64,000 nucleotides of DNA from Phytobacter ursingii (GCA_901456055.1 CABDWT010000018.1:186001-250000), one strand, 5' to 3'. Shown: positions 9,729 to 18,516, counted from the first letter of the stretch. Numbers and translations are program-made. Notes: generated by a model not told the origin, from the letters alone.

Positions 9729-9760
9729 CCGACACTATCCCACCGGGCTTTCCCTTTGAC

Positions 9761-10669
9761 TTATCGCTCCCAGAGCGCCGATTCGGCAAACTTTTCCTGG
9801 AGAAAATCGATAAACGCCTTAATGCGCGGCGTCTGCATCAGCCGTGTGGGCGTCACAGCGTGAATATGACTTTCCTGTAGTGGATAATCCGGCAGGATAA
9901 CCTGCAAGCGCCCGGCGTTGAGATCATCGGCAACATGCCAGACCGACTGGAGGGAGATACCCCGGCCATATACCGCCGCGTCGCGTAACAACTCACCGAA
10001 ATTGCTCTCGATTTTACTGTTTATTTTCACCCGAAAAGTCCCTTCCTCAGGCGTTATCAGTTTCCAGACATCCCGTTTGCCATCGACATCCGTCATGAGT
10101 AATCCGTCATGCGTAGCCAGATCGGCTGGATGCTGCGGCACACCACGTCGCGCCAGATAGGACGGTGACGCCACCAACACGCGCCGGTTTGGGGCGATGC
10201 GTCGCGCCACCAGACTGGAGTCTTTAAGATTGCCGATGCGGATAGCGAGGTCGTATCCCCCTTTCACCAGATCAACGACTTCATCACTGAGGTGCGCGAC
10301 GAAATTGACATCCGGATGTAACGACTGAAATTCCGCCAGTAGCGGCGAAATAAATAAGCGCCCAAAGGATGCCGACATCGTGACCCTGATAGTCCCGGTC
10401 ACTTCGGAACGGCTGGTATGCAGACATTCGCCAAGGGCATTGAGCGCCTCAATCAACGGCCTCCCCTGTGATGCCAGTAATTCCCCTTCCGGGGTGGGAT
10501 AAAGACGCCGGGTTGTACGATTGAGGAGCCGTGCGCCCAGACTCTCCTCCAGCCGTTGTATTCGCTTGCTGGCCACCGCCAGAGACAGATTTTCACTGCG
10601 CGCGGCGGCGCTGATTGAACCTAAGTCCACCACTCGCAGGAATAGCGAGATATCACTGATGCGCTCCAT
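9761..10669 (-). CDS. LysR-type transcriptional regulator
   Basis: A 302-residue LysR-family protein of the AaeR/DsdC-like branch: an N-terminal helix-turn-helix (SAAARSENLSLAVASKRIQR, about residues 19-38) and a full effector-binding region. It lies downstream of, and on the same strand as, the four-gene ABC importer operon that starts at 14750, with about 100 bp between it and the last permease, and is convergent with the alcohol dehydrogenase. It could be read through from the importer operon or have its own promoter. Target genes are not evident. Confidence 0.88.
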   Translation of the reverse strand: MERISDISLFLRVVDLGSISAAARSENLSLAVASKRIQRLEESLGARLLNRTTRRLYPTPEGELLASQGRPLIEALNALGECLHTSRSEVTGTIRVTMSASFGRLFISPLLAEFQSLHPDVNFVAHLSDEVVDLVKGGYDLAIRIGNLKDSSLVARRIAPNRRVLVASPSYLARRGVPQHPADLATHDGLLMTDVDGKRDVWKLITPEEGTFRVKINSKIESNFGELLRDAAVYGRGISLQSVWHVADDLNAGRLQVILPDYPLQESHIHAVTPTRLMQTPRIKAFIDFLQEKFAESALWER

Positions 10670-10769
10670 AGATTCTCAACATGTCGTCGATAATGGTTAT
10701 GCATTGTAGTGATTTATTTGATGTATTCACAAGGGCAACGGCTGTTTCGCCAGTTTAATAACCGCTTTA

Positions 10770-11630
10770 TCATTTCCCCAGTTTCGACAGCATTTCCGGG
10801 CGCATAAATTTATGAATGACCAGCATAAACAGCAGCGACGGCACCAGCAAAATCAGGGCGGTAATAGACGACACCTGATAATTGCCCGACATGCTGGCGT
10901 TATACAGCAGCAGCGGTAGCGTGGTGATATCCGGCGCGCCGACGAAAAAGGTGCCGGTAAATTCATCCAGTGATTCGAGGAAGACAAAAATACTGGCGGC
11001 AATAATGCCCGGCGAGGCCTGCGGCAGTACGATATGCCAGAAGGTGTAGACCGGTCCGGCACCGAGGTTACGTGACGCCCTCGCCAGCAGCGGATCCACG
11101 GCGGAAAACGCCGCCACGCAGATCCATACAGAGTACATCAGGCCATGTACGCTGTGCACCAGCACCACGCCGGCTACCGTGCCGTTGAGCCCCCACTGAT
11201 AGAACAGCCGGGCGATATTCATATATACCGTCAGGTTCGGAAACGCCTGCGGAATCAAAAACAGCAGCATAAAAAGCACCCGTAACGGCATGCCGCGTCG
11301 GGAGAGCGCATAGCCCGCCGGGACCGAAATCAGCAGGCACACCGCTACCGATAACACCGCAATCAACACGCTGGTTATCAATGAACCGGAGACATCGCTA
11401 TAAGGGCTAAAGACCTGATACCAGTATTTGAGCCCCCACTGACCAGGAAGGGTATGCGGGAAAAACCAACTCTCCGCTACCGTCCAGATAAGCAAGTTCA
11501 ACAGCGGGCCAAACATCGCCAGCAGCATAAAAATCAACAACAGCGTCTGCAGGGGCAGGCTGGTACTCAATTTTCTGCGCCCTTTCGCCAGCCACGTATT
11601 CGGTAACGTCATCATTGCCTCTTTCATCAT
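10770..11630 (-). CDS. ABC importer permease subunit 2
   Basis: Inner-membrane permease of 286 residues with six hydrophobic segments and the EAA coupling loop (ASRNLGAGPVYTFWHIVLPQ). The start at 11630 is preferred over the longer frame because AGGGAGGCGA lies directly upstream and the ATGATGA overlaps the stop of the preceding permease, indicating coupled translation. It is the last gene of the ATPase / binding protein / permease / permease operon and belongs to the PotC/PhnV/AfuB-like group. Confidence 0.88.
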   Translation of the reverse strand: MMKEAMMTLPNTWLAKGRRKLSTSLPLQTLLLIFMLLAMFGPLLNLLIWTVAESWFFPHTLPGQWGLKYWYQVFSPYSDVSGSLITSVLIAVLSVAVCLLISVPAGYALSRRGMPLRVLFMLLFLIPQAFPNLTVYMNIARLFYQWGLNGTVAGVVLVHSVHGLMYSVWICVAAFSAVDPLLARASRNLGAGPVYTFWHIVLPQASPGIIAASIFVFLESLDEFTGTFFVGAPDITTLPLLLYNASMSGNYQVSSITALILLVPSLLFMLVIHKFMRPEMLSKLGK

Positions 11631-12457
11631 TCGCCTCCCTTCTGTTGCAGACTGTGGCGCAGATAGAACCACGACAGCGCACCGCAAATCAGCAGCGACA
11701 CTACGCCCAGCGCATTGGCCACCGCATAATCGCCATAGGAATTCACGCGGAACGCCATATCCACGGTCATCATTGTTGGCGTACCCACACCAATCATCAG
11801 CGGTACAGACAGCACCGACATCATGGTCACGGTAGAGAGCACCAGCGCCACGCCGATGGCGGGCAGCACCTGCGGCAGGATGATGTCGAAGAGAATACGC
11901 GGGCGTGATGCCCCGAGATTGCGCGCGGCCAGGATCTGTGACTGCTCCAGCGCTGCCATCGCGCCGCAGATAAGCAATGTGGCGAACGCCAGCTGTTTCC
12001 AGACAAAGGTAATGATGATCCCTTTCCAGCCCAGCCAGGAGACCGTCTCCATCGGGGTGAACAGATCGGTTGCCACCAGCGCATTGTTCATCAGGCCGTT
12101 TTTAGCCAGAAAGGTGCGCATCATCTGCGCCGCCACAATAAAGGGGATAAATAACGGCAGGCGGTACAAAAAACCCAGCATCCGCACAATGGGCCGACAG
12201 GGTGACAAGGTGATCACCGCCGAGAGGGTGATGGAAATCACCGCCAGCAGCGCCACGGAAATCAGCACAATCGCCAGCGTAAAGGCGATATCGCTGGAAT
12301 AGAGCGCGTAGACCTTACTGAAATGGGCCAGGGTAAGCTGCCGCGCATCGTTAGTAAACACGGCAATCAGCGAGAACCCCAGCGGGTATAAAAAGAGGAT
12401 GGCAATCATCAGCGCGGCGGGCGCGACCAGCAATAGATATTTCAGCGAAGTACGCAT
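11627..12457 (-). CDS. ABC importer permease subunit 1
   Basis: Inner-membrane permease, 276 residues, with six predicted membrane segments and an EAA loop (LAARNLGASRPRILFDIILP). The first 30 residues form an N-terminal membrane anchor. It follows the binding-protein gene by about 75 bp and overlaps the next permease by four bases. Together the two make the heterodimeric channel of an importer of the iron/spermidine/2-aminoethylphosphonate/sugar-phosphate class. Confidence 0.9.
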   Translation of the reverse strand: MRTSLKYLLLVAPAALMIAILFLYPLGFSLIAVFTNDARQLTLAHFSKVYALYSSDIAFTLAIVLISVALLAVISITLSAVITLSPCRPIVRMLGFLYRLPLFIPFIVAAQMMRTFLAKNGLMNNALVATDLFTPMETVSWLGWKGIIITFVWKQLAFATLLICGAMAALEQSQILAARNLGASRPRILFDIILPQVLPAIGVALVLSTVTMMSVLSVPLMIGVGTPTMMTVDMAFRVNSYGDYAVANALGVVSLLICGALSWFYLRHSLQQKGGE

Positions 12458-12531
12458 AGCAGACCTGACATCAGAATAATGAAACGCTCAGGGCGGCGTT
12501 CTGCCGCGCCTGGGCTTTAACGGTATATCTT

Positions 12532-13671
12532 CTAATTAGCGACCTGGCTTTCGTAGCCTTCTTTTATGTCGTCAAAATACGGGGTAATCGGGAAGCTTTT
12601 GCCGTAATTGGCCAGCGCCTTCGGTGAGATTTCCGCGAATAGCTTCTGCCAGGTGGACGGGTCCAGCTTCGGCTTCACATGTTCGGCATCGATACCCGGG
12701 TACCAGTTAAACTGTTTCACAATCCCCTGTGCCTGCACGTCCGGGCTGGTCGCCAGCTCGATAAACTCACGCGCCAGTTGTGGGTTAGCCGCCTTCGCTG
12801 GGGTTACGTAGTACATCGGTTGTCCCGGCATACCTGGCGACAGCAGCGCCAGTTTGATCGACGGCGGCAGCTTGCCCTGATCTTTCCAGCTGTAGAACAT
12901 ATCGACCCACACCGGCCCCATGGTGATCTCGCCACGGCTGAGCATGTCGAGGGTACCGGCATTGCCTGGGGTAAAGGTCACGTTCTTATTGAACGCTTTT
13001 AATTTCTCGTATGCCTGGCTCCAGTTTTTCTCCACGCCTTTGTCGTAAGGCAGCGCAGAAAGACGCTGAGCATCGGTACCGTAGGCATACATCCAGCCCA
13101 CCACAAAGCTCACGCCGGACATCCCATTTTTGATACCGTTATAGCCAAAGGCCTGCGGATTTTTCTGCGTCCAGCTCACCAGTTCATCGTAGGAGGCTGG
13201 CGGGGTTTTGATCGCCTCGCTGTTCCAGGCGATGGCAGTCTGGCTTAAAAACATCGGCATCACGTAGCCGTCGACGTTGACGCCAAGGGCATTTTTCGCG
13301 TTCTCCGCGCTGACCATGCTGCCGGTGCTAATCTGCTGGCGGTATTTCGCAAGCAGCCCCTTTTCCACCAGTTCGCCCCCGGCTTTCTGATGAACGACCG
13401 CCACATCAATATCCCAGGTTTTCGCATCGCTCTCTTTTTGCGCAGTCAGTTTTTCGATGATTTTATTCGAACCGGCATCCCCGGGGCCAGTGCCAACAAC
13501 CTGGACTTTTACGCCGGGATGCGCCGCTTCAAATTTCGGTCCGAGCCAGGTTTTCACGTAATCCACCATATTCTGATCGCCTGCTGTGGCTACGTTCAGG
13601 ATGGTATCGGCCTGCGCGCCGTAGCTCAGAAATAATGCAGTCACTACCGCAGCTTTCGTTTTAATAAACAT
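12532..13671 (-). CDS. ABC importer substrate-binding protein
   Basis: Periplasmic solute-binding protein, 379 residues from the ATG at 13671. That start is chosen because it begins a clear signal peptide (MFIKTKAAVVTALFLSYGAQ, cut after A) and follows GGGGAC. The mature chain opens TILNVATAGDQNMVDYVKTW and has the extracellular binding fold of family 1 proteins such as AfuA, PhnS and FbpA. The gene lies between the ATPase and permease genes. The ligand is unknown; the linked phosphatase-family enzyme and metallo-hydrolase suggest a phosphorylated compound. No iron-type Tyr-Tyr pair was recognised. Confidence 0.88.
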   Translation of the reverse strand: MFIKTKAAVVTALFLSYGAQADTILNVATAGDQNMVDYVKTWLGPKFEAAHPGVKVQVVGTGPGDAGSNKIIEKLTAQKESDAKTWDIDVAVVHQKAGGELVEKGLLAKYRQQISTGSMVSAENAKNALGVNVDGYVMPMFLSQTAIAWNSEAIKTPPASYDELVSWTQKNPQAFGYNGIKNGMSGVSFVVGWMYAYGTDAQRLSALPYDKGVEKNWSQAYEKLKAFNKNVTFTPGNAGTLDMLSRGEITMGPVWVDMFYSWKDQGKLPPSIKLALLSPGMPGQPMYYVTPAKAANPQLAREFIELATSPDVQAQGIVKQFNWYPGIDAEHVKPKLDPSTWQKLFAEISPKALANYGKSFPITPYFDDIKEGYESQVAN

Positions 13672-13700
13672 GGTCTGTCCCCAAAGTGAATACGATGATG

Positions 13701-14750
13701 TCAACGTGCTTGTGATGATGGAAAAATATGTAACGCGAGCGCCGGGACGTGGAGCCGGACGGTTGACTGTGCGGGCCAACACTGTGTTGAATCCGCCAGT
13801 AATAACCGATCATGACAACGCACGCTGTGGCGATATAAATTGCCAAGAAACGCACTTTGCTCAACGACGCCATGAAGCGTCAGGCCATCTTCCGGCGTGT
13901 GCGTATTGACTGTACTGAGCGCCGTATCGGCACTGCGAAAATACAAGGTGCGATCGCGGAAATCGCCGACAGAATATTTCCCCTGAGCGCGCAGGGAAAT
14001 ATCCGATGCAGCGAAGAGATCGTTAGCAGAAATTTTATTGTCCGCCCCCATAAAATCAGCGACAAAGGGCGTTGCCGGACGCTGGTAAATATCTTCCGGG
14101 GTGCCAATCTGTTCGATACGACCATTATTTAATACCGCAATACGGTCTGCCATAACCAGCGCCTCCTGCTGATCGTGGGTGACAATTAATGAGGTAAAAC
14201 CCAGGCGCTTTTGCAGCGCTTTAATTTCGTGGCGCACATTGAGACGCACTTTGGCGTCCAGATTCGACAGAGGTTCATCCAGTACCAGTACGTCCGGCTC
14301 AATTGCCAGTGCCCGCGCCAGAGCCACGCGCTGGCGCTGCCCGCCAGAGAGTTCAGTCACCTTCACGTCTGCAAGACCGGTGAGATTGACAATGTTCAAC
14401 AGCTCCGCCACACGGCGGTCGATATCGTCACGCCGCCATTTACGGAGCTTTAACCCGTAGCCAATGTTGCGTGCCACCGTCAGGTGCGGCCATAGCGCGT
14501 AGCTTTGAAACACCATGGTGATATTTCGCTGCTCTGGCGCACTGTGGGTAATATCGCGCCGGGCAACGGTAATCTCCCCGGTTTGCACCGGAATAAAACC
14601 GCAAAGTGCATTTAGCAGCGTTGTTTTTCCGCAGCCTGACGGGCCTAAGAGGGCAATCATCTCCCCTTTCTCGACCTGCAGATCGATATTATGCAATACC
14701 ACCTTTTCGCCATAGCTAATTTTAAGCCCGGCCACCTGTAAATAACTCAT
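13701..14750 (-). CDS. ABC importer ATP-binding protein (PotA/FbpC-like)
   Basis: ATPase of 349 residues. Walker A GPSGCGKT is at 36-43, the signature LSGGQRQR near 134, Walker B LVLDEPLSNLDAK just after, and the H-loop LIVTHDQ follows. The C-terminal 110 residues form the TOBE-type regulatory extension common in PotA/UgpC/FbpC ATPases. First gene of the importer operon; GGGTAG precedes the ATG. It is divergent from the metallo-hydrolase gene, with a perfect palindrome between them, so it is probably under the LacI-family repressor encoded at 15824. Confidence 0.92.
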   Translation of the reverse strand: MSYLQVAGLKISYGEKVVLHNIDLQVEKGEMIALLGPSGCGKTTLLNALCGFIPVQTGEITVARRDITHSAPEQRNITMVFQSYALWPHLTVARNIGYGLKLRKWRRDDIDRRVAELLNIVNLTGLADVKVTELSGGQRQRVALARALAIEPDVLVLDEPLSNLDAKVRLNVRHEIKALQKRLGFTSLIVTHDQQEALVMADRIAVLNNGRIEQIGTPEDIYQRPATPFVADFMGADNKISANDLFAASDISLRAQGKYSVGDFRDRTLYFRSADTALSTVNTHTPEDGLTLHGVVEQSAFLGNLYRHSVRCHDRLLLADSTQCWPAQSTVRLHVPALALHIFPSSQAR

Positions 14751-15056
14751 ATTCGCTACCCAAAAATCACTGCGTTTATTTTTTTAACGCCGATGAACAC
14801 GTGTTCATTCGAATGTAAAAAAAATGCAATGTTGACTCGACATTATGTGAGCCTACTTTGTCGGGTATTTGTGACAATTTAATTAAGACTCTACCCATCA
14901 GGCTATTTTATTTGCCAGTTTGGCCCAGGGCAGTGCTTATAACCTCACGTACAATGTGTACGCTCCGGTTCTTGCGCGCTGGCCTGAAACCAAACCGACG
15001 GCAACAATTACGCCTGATGGGCAGGTCTAAGCGTCAAAAATTTTTGGTGAGGGAAA
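14751..15056. promoter_or_regulatory. Divergent control region of the importer / hydrolase cluster
   Basis: The 306-bp gap contains the perfect palindrome at 14793-14808 and a plus-strand promoter candidate, TTGACT at about 14832 with TACTTT about 16 bp downstream. From about 14888 to 15030 a frame is open that reads like a small secreted-protein remnant (AYNLTYNVYAPV near its middle) but has no start codon, so it is not called as a gene. Confidence 0.5.
14793..14808. promoter_or_regulatory. Perfect 16-bp palindrome, candidate LacI-family operator
   Basis: ATGAACACGTGTTCAT is a perfect inverted repeat with the central CpG typical of LacI/GalR-family operators. It lies 43 bp upstream of the ATPase start and about 250 bp upstream of the hydrolase. 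The LacI-family gene at 15824 is the obvious candidate to bind it. The symmetry is seen directly; the binding partner is inferred. Confidence 0.65.
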
Positions 15057-15827
15057 ATGAAAATAGATGTGCTTGGCTGCGGTAGCGCCTTCTCCCGCGA
15101 ACAAAATACCTCTGCGCTGCGGATAACGGATGATACGAACCGGCAATGGCTGATTGACTGTGGCCCCACCATTCCCAGAGCACTTTGGCAGCGTGGCGGA
15201 GATATCAACGATATCGACGTTATCTATTTCACCCACGTTCATCCGGACCACTGTGTCGGGCTGACGGCGCTGCTGAATTACTGGAAAAGCTTCTCCCGCC
15301 AGAAACCGCTGGTTATCTATAGTCAGCCGCAGCAACGTCCGGTCTTGATGCAACTGGCTGCGCTGGCAAGCTGGCCGCAGACCGCGCTGGGTTTTGATCT
15401 CGACTGGCGCGACGCGACCAACACATGGCACTGGCACGACTGGCATATCCGCACCGCCGAAACCCAGCATGAATTGCCCAATCGCGCCATTCGCATCACC
15501 CAGGGCGGGCGCACGTTATTTTACAGCGGTGATGGTCGCCCAACGTCCGCGTCTGTCGCGTTAATGGCCGGCGCCGACCTCGCCTTTCAGGAGTGCGCCT
15601 CACTGACCGCGCTCAGCGAGAACGCCTCCCACGGCGATTTCCCCTCCTGTCTGGCGCTTTTTCAACGACTCGCTATCCCGTCTTTCGGGCTCTACCATTG
15701 CTACGACGCGATACTGGATGACCTTAAGACCGCCTGTCAGCCCTGGGAGGGGTTGTTCGTCAGTCATGACGGTCTACAGATAACCTTGACTACGCCACAC
15801 AATGCCCCGGAGGAACGTCCGGCATGA
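15057..15827 (+). CDS. Metallo-beta-lactamase-fold hydrolase (RNase Z/PhnP-like)
   Basis: A 256-residue MBL-fold hydrolase. It opens MKIDVLGCGSAFS, as in RNase Z/PhnP-type members, and has the metal motif THVHPDHCVG at about residues 58-67. Later ligand candidates are the H in TQHELP, the D in YSGDG and the H in YHCYD. PhnP and related enzymes open cyclic or linear phosphodiesters, which would fit a partner phosphatase. It is the first gene of a three-gene operon, overlaps the LacI gene (ATGA) and is divergent from the ABC importer. Fold is firm; the phosphodiesterase role is inference. Confidence 0.85.
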   Translation: MKIDVLGCGSAFSREQNTSALRITDDTNRQWLIDCGPTIPRALWQRGGDINDIDVIYFTHVHPDHCVGLTALLNYWKSFSRQKPLVIYSQPQQRPVLMQLAALASWPQTALGFDLDWRDATNTWHWHDWHIRTAETQHELPNRAIRITQGGRTLFYSGDGRPTSASVALMAGADLAFQECASLTALSENASHGDFPSCLALFQRLAIPSFGLYHCYDAILDDLKTACQPWEGLFVSHDGLQITLTTPHNAPEERPA

Positions 15828-16843
15828 GCTCACTGCCACGTAAACAGAGCGTGACCGCGCAGGATGTGGCCCACCGGGCGGGCGTCTCGCGGGCGGTTGT
15901 CTCCCGAGCGCTCAGCAATAATGGCAGTATCTCTCCTGATGCCCGGGAGCGGGTGTTACGCGCGGCGGAAGAGCTTGGCTATCAGGTTAATTTTCTTGCC
16001 CAGGGACTCAATCGTCGGCGCAGTCATCTGATTGGGGTTATGGTCTCGCGCATCAGCGATCCGTTTCGCAGCAGTTTGCTTGATGCTTTGCTTGGCGAGA
16101 TCCAGCGTCGCGGTTTTCAGGCGCTGGTGAGCGAAATTCGCAGCGAACAGGATCTGGCCCGCACCCTACGGCGTTTTGCTCAGTTTCGCGTCTCCGGGGT
16201 TATCGTCACCTCGGGACAGCCGCCGGAAACGTTGGTCAATGAGTGCGTTTCGCAGCAGATCCCGGTGGTCGGCATCAACCGTCAGCCGGATATTCCGTTC
16301 GTGGATTATGTCTGTTCCGATAATGCCTGTGGCGCGACGCTCGCAGCAGGGCAACTGGTCGGCAACGGCTGCCGACGTTTCGGCTGGCTAAATACCTCCC
16401 ACTCGACCTGGGCCGGACGGATGCGCGGAGAGGCTTTTTATCAGGCGCTTTCCACACTCGGCGTGGATATCACCCGCGATTGGCAGGCGCTCATCGCGCC
16501 CACGGAAGGATACGACGGGGGATTTCAGGCCGCCCTCAGCGCCAATGAGCATCCTGAGGGGATCTTCTGCGCCAATGCGCAGCTCGCCTGCGGTTTTCTT
16601 GACGGAATGCGCCAGCGCGGCAGACACGCCCCGGACGATTTCCAGCTCATTGGTTTTGACAATACGCCGCAAACGGCGCAATACAGTTATCAACTGACCA
16701 CCCTGCATCAGGATGTTGCGGAGATTTCCCGCCAGGCCCTGACCCGCCTGCTGGAACGGGCTGAAGATCCACAACAGCCTTCGCGCACGACATGGGTGGA
16801 TGTGCAATTAATTCATCGGCGCACGTCGCCATTATCTCAATAA
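15824..16843 (+). CDS. LacI-family transcriptional regulator
   Basis: A 339-residue LacI/GalR-type repressor. The helix-turn-helix plus hinge is at about residues 9-60 (QDVAHRAGVSRAVVSRALSN), followed by a periplasmic-binding-like sensor domain with family phrases such as LIGVMVSRISDPF and LIGFDNTPQTAQYSYQLTTL. Its start overlaps the hydrolase stop by four bases and has GGAGGAA upstream, so it is co-translated with the operon it probably controls. The likely operator is the palindrome at 14793. The inducer may be the imported compound or its dephosphorylated product. Confidence 0.93.
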   Translation: MSSLPRKQSVTAQDVAHRAGVSRAVVSRALSNNGSISPDARERVLRAAEELGYQVNFLAQGLNRRRSHLIGVMVSRISDPFRSSLLDALLGEIQRRGFQALVSEIRSEQDLARTLRRFAQFRVSGVIVTSGQPPETLVNECVSQQIPVVGINRQPDIPFVDYVCSDNACGATLAAGQLVGNGCRRFGWLNTSHSTWAGRMRGEAFYQALSTLGVDITRDWQALIAPTEGYDGGFQAALSANEHPEGIFCANAQLACGFLDGMRQRGRHAPDDFQLIGFDNTPQTAQYSYQLTTLHQDVAEISRQALTRLLERAEDPQQPSRTTWVDVQLIHRRTSPLSQ

Positions 16844-16852
16844 GAGCAGGCC

Positions 16853-17617
16853 ATGACGGAAGAACAGCAGCAGTCATTATGTGCATTGATTCGTAAGCTC
16901 GGCGCACAGGCGCAGGCATTACGTAATGCGGGATTACAGGTGGATAAAAAAGCCCGCCAGGATTTTGTTTCCCACGCGGATCTGTTTGTGGAAAAAGAGA
17001 TCAAAAACTGGCTGAGCAGCCACTGCCCGCAGGATGGTTTCCTTGGGGAAGAGAGCGGCCTGCAGGCCGGTGAACAGGGCACCTGGGTGCTCGACCCTAT
17101 CGATGGAACCACCAATTATATTCAGGGAATGGATTACTGGTGCATCTCACTGGCTTATGTTCGCCAGAATGAAATTGATCTGGGGATTATCTACGCTCCG
17201 GATCGTGATGAATTTTTCTTTGCCCGTCGCGGCAAGGGGGCCTTTCTTAATGATAAACGTCTGACGTTGCGCGAGCCGGATCCGGAAACAGTAATTATTG
17301 GTATGGGGCGCTCCAGCCGCGCGCCGGTCGAAAACTATACCCGCACGATCGCCCGCGTGATCAATGCAGGTATGGAGTACCGCCGGTTTGGTGCCGGAGC
17401 GTTGATGCTCGCCCATGTGGCTACCGGGCAGGTGCATGCCTATTACGAAGAACATATGAATAGCTGGGATGCGCTGGCGGGGATGTTGATTATCGTTGAG
17501 GCGGGCGGTGTCAGTAATGCGTTTCTGGCCGATGACGGCCTGTTAAATGGCAATCTGGTGCTGGCCGGATGTGTTGATGTTCAGGCGCGTCTTTCCGCGC
17601 TGCTGGTGAGTCACTAA
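16853..17617 (+). CDS. Inositol-monophosphatase-family phosphatase
   Basis: A 254-residue Mg-dependent phosphatase of the IMPase/SuhB/CysQ superfamily. Metal and catalytic motifs are all present: GEES at 65-68, DPIDGTTN at 81-88 and SWDALAGMLIIVEAGG near 204-219. It would remove phosphate from an inositol or sugar monophosphate, or another small phosphoester. Start nine bases after the LacI stop; last gene of the hydrolase-LacI-phosphatase operon. The housekeeping gene suhB normally stands alone elsewhere, and this cluster context suggests a catabolic role instead. Confidence 0.9.
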   Translation: MTEEQQQSLCALIRKLGAQAQALRNAGLQVDKKARQDFVSHADLFVEKEIKNWLSSHCPQDGFLGEESGLQAGEQGTWVLDPIDGTTNYIQGMDYWCISLAYVRQNEIDLGIIYAPDRDEFFFARRGKGAFLNDKRLTLREPDPETVIIGMGRSSRAPVENYTRTIARVINAGMEYRRFGAGALMLAHVATGQVHAYYEEHMNSWDALAGMLIIVEAGGVSNAFLADDGLLNGNLVLAGCVDVQARLSALLVSH

Positions 17618-17636
17618 CACCGCCCTTCGAGGGCTT

Positions 17637-18045
17637 CCCCGGTGGCGCTTGCGCTTACCGGGGCTACTCACTCACCTTCGCGCCGGTTTAGCCGTACCCC
17701 GGTTCAGGCGCTTGCGCTTACCGGGGCTACTCACTCACCTTCACGCCGGTTTAGCCGTAGCCCGGATCAGGCGCCTGCGCCGCCATCCGGGGTCCGTAGC
17801 AGGTTCCCGCCCTTCGGGAAACTCCCCGGTGGCGCTTACGCTTACCGGAGCTACTCGCTCACCTTCGCGCGGGGTTAGCCGTAGCCCGGATCAGGCGCCT
17901 GCGCCGCCATCCGGGTTTCGTAGCAGGTTCCCCCCTTCGGGGAATTCCCCGGTGGCGCTTGCGCTTACCGGGGCTACTTGCTCACCTTCATGCGGGTTTA
18001 GCCGTCGCCCGGATCAGGCGCCTGCGCCGCCATCCGGGGTCCGTT
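17637..18045. repeat. BIME/REP-like repeat array
   Basis: Two palindromic units alternate. Unit A contains GGTGGCGCTTGCGCTTACC flanked by CCC and GGG, with copies beginning near 17637, 17700 (a hybrid), 17824 and 17947. Unit B contains GGATCAGGCGCCTGCGCC, with copies near 17760, 17883 and 18007. Spacing between like units is 123-124 bp. Each can fold into a GC-rich hairpin. The layout of alternating inverted units between a phosphatase gene and a convergent membrane-protein gene matches bacterial interspersed mosaic elements, known to bind gyrase, IHF or Pol I and to stabilise mRNA ends. Confidence 0.8.
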
Positions 18046-18048
18046 TCG

Positions 18049-18516
18049 CTACGCCGATGTCGCCAGACTGCAGATAGCCGCCAGCATCAGGATGTACAGC
18101 GCGACATGACCATATCGTCTTAGCACTCGCCATTGCTGGTACTCACGTTCATCAGCTTCATCCACCAGCCGTTCCGCCGCTTTCTCTATTTCGCTGCAGG
18201 CTGCCGACCCGCGAGCGAGGATATGCGTGTAATATTTGCGTATGACATAAATCGTTACCTGATTCCAGAGAAAGCCGACAGGCAGCAATGCGCAAATAGT
18301 GGAGAGAAAACTGTGTGCGAAATGCCCTTTGCCCGGGAGAATGCGATCAAAAACGACAGTAAGCCCCATCGCCAAAACCAGATAAATAACGCCACCCAGC
18401 CAGGTCACAACATGTCTGTTTACAAGCGATTGAGCTTCTTTATAATTTTTATGACCGACGCTGGCAGGAAGCCCCGCAAGCTCCGGAATATCCTTGTGAC
18501 TCCAGTAGATCTTCAT
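18049..18516 (-). CDS. Small integral membrane protein, function unknown
   Basis: A 155-residue protein with about three membrane segments: WLGGVIYLVLAMGLTVVF (about 39-56), FLSTICALLPVGFLWNQVTI (about 70-90) and a C-terminal ALYILMLAAICSLA. Between the second and third is a charged cytosolic helical stretch rich in Glu and Arg. AGGA precedes the ATG. It is convergent with the phosphatase operon across the repeat array and divergent from lhr. I do not recognise the family; no partner gene is adjacent. Confidence 0.75.
   Translation of the reverse strand: MKIYWSHKDIPELAGLPASVGHKNYKEAQSLVNRHVVTWLGGVIYLVLAMGLTVVFDRILPGKGHFAHSFLSTICALLPVGFLWNQVTIYVIRKYYTHILARGSAACSEIEKAAERLVDEADEREYQQWRVLRRYGHVALYILMLAAICSLATSA

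Noticed and set aside
17637-18045. Possible CRISPR array from evenly spaced repeats
   Set aside because: The units are long palindromes of two alternating kinds, and the sequence between units is repeated too, so there are no unique spacers; no cas genes are nearby. It fits a BIME array.
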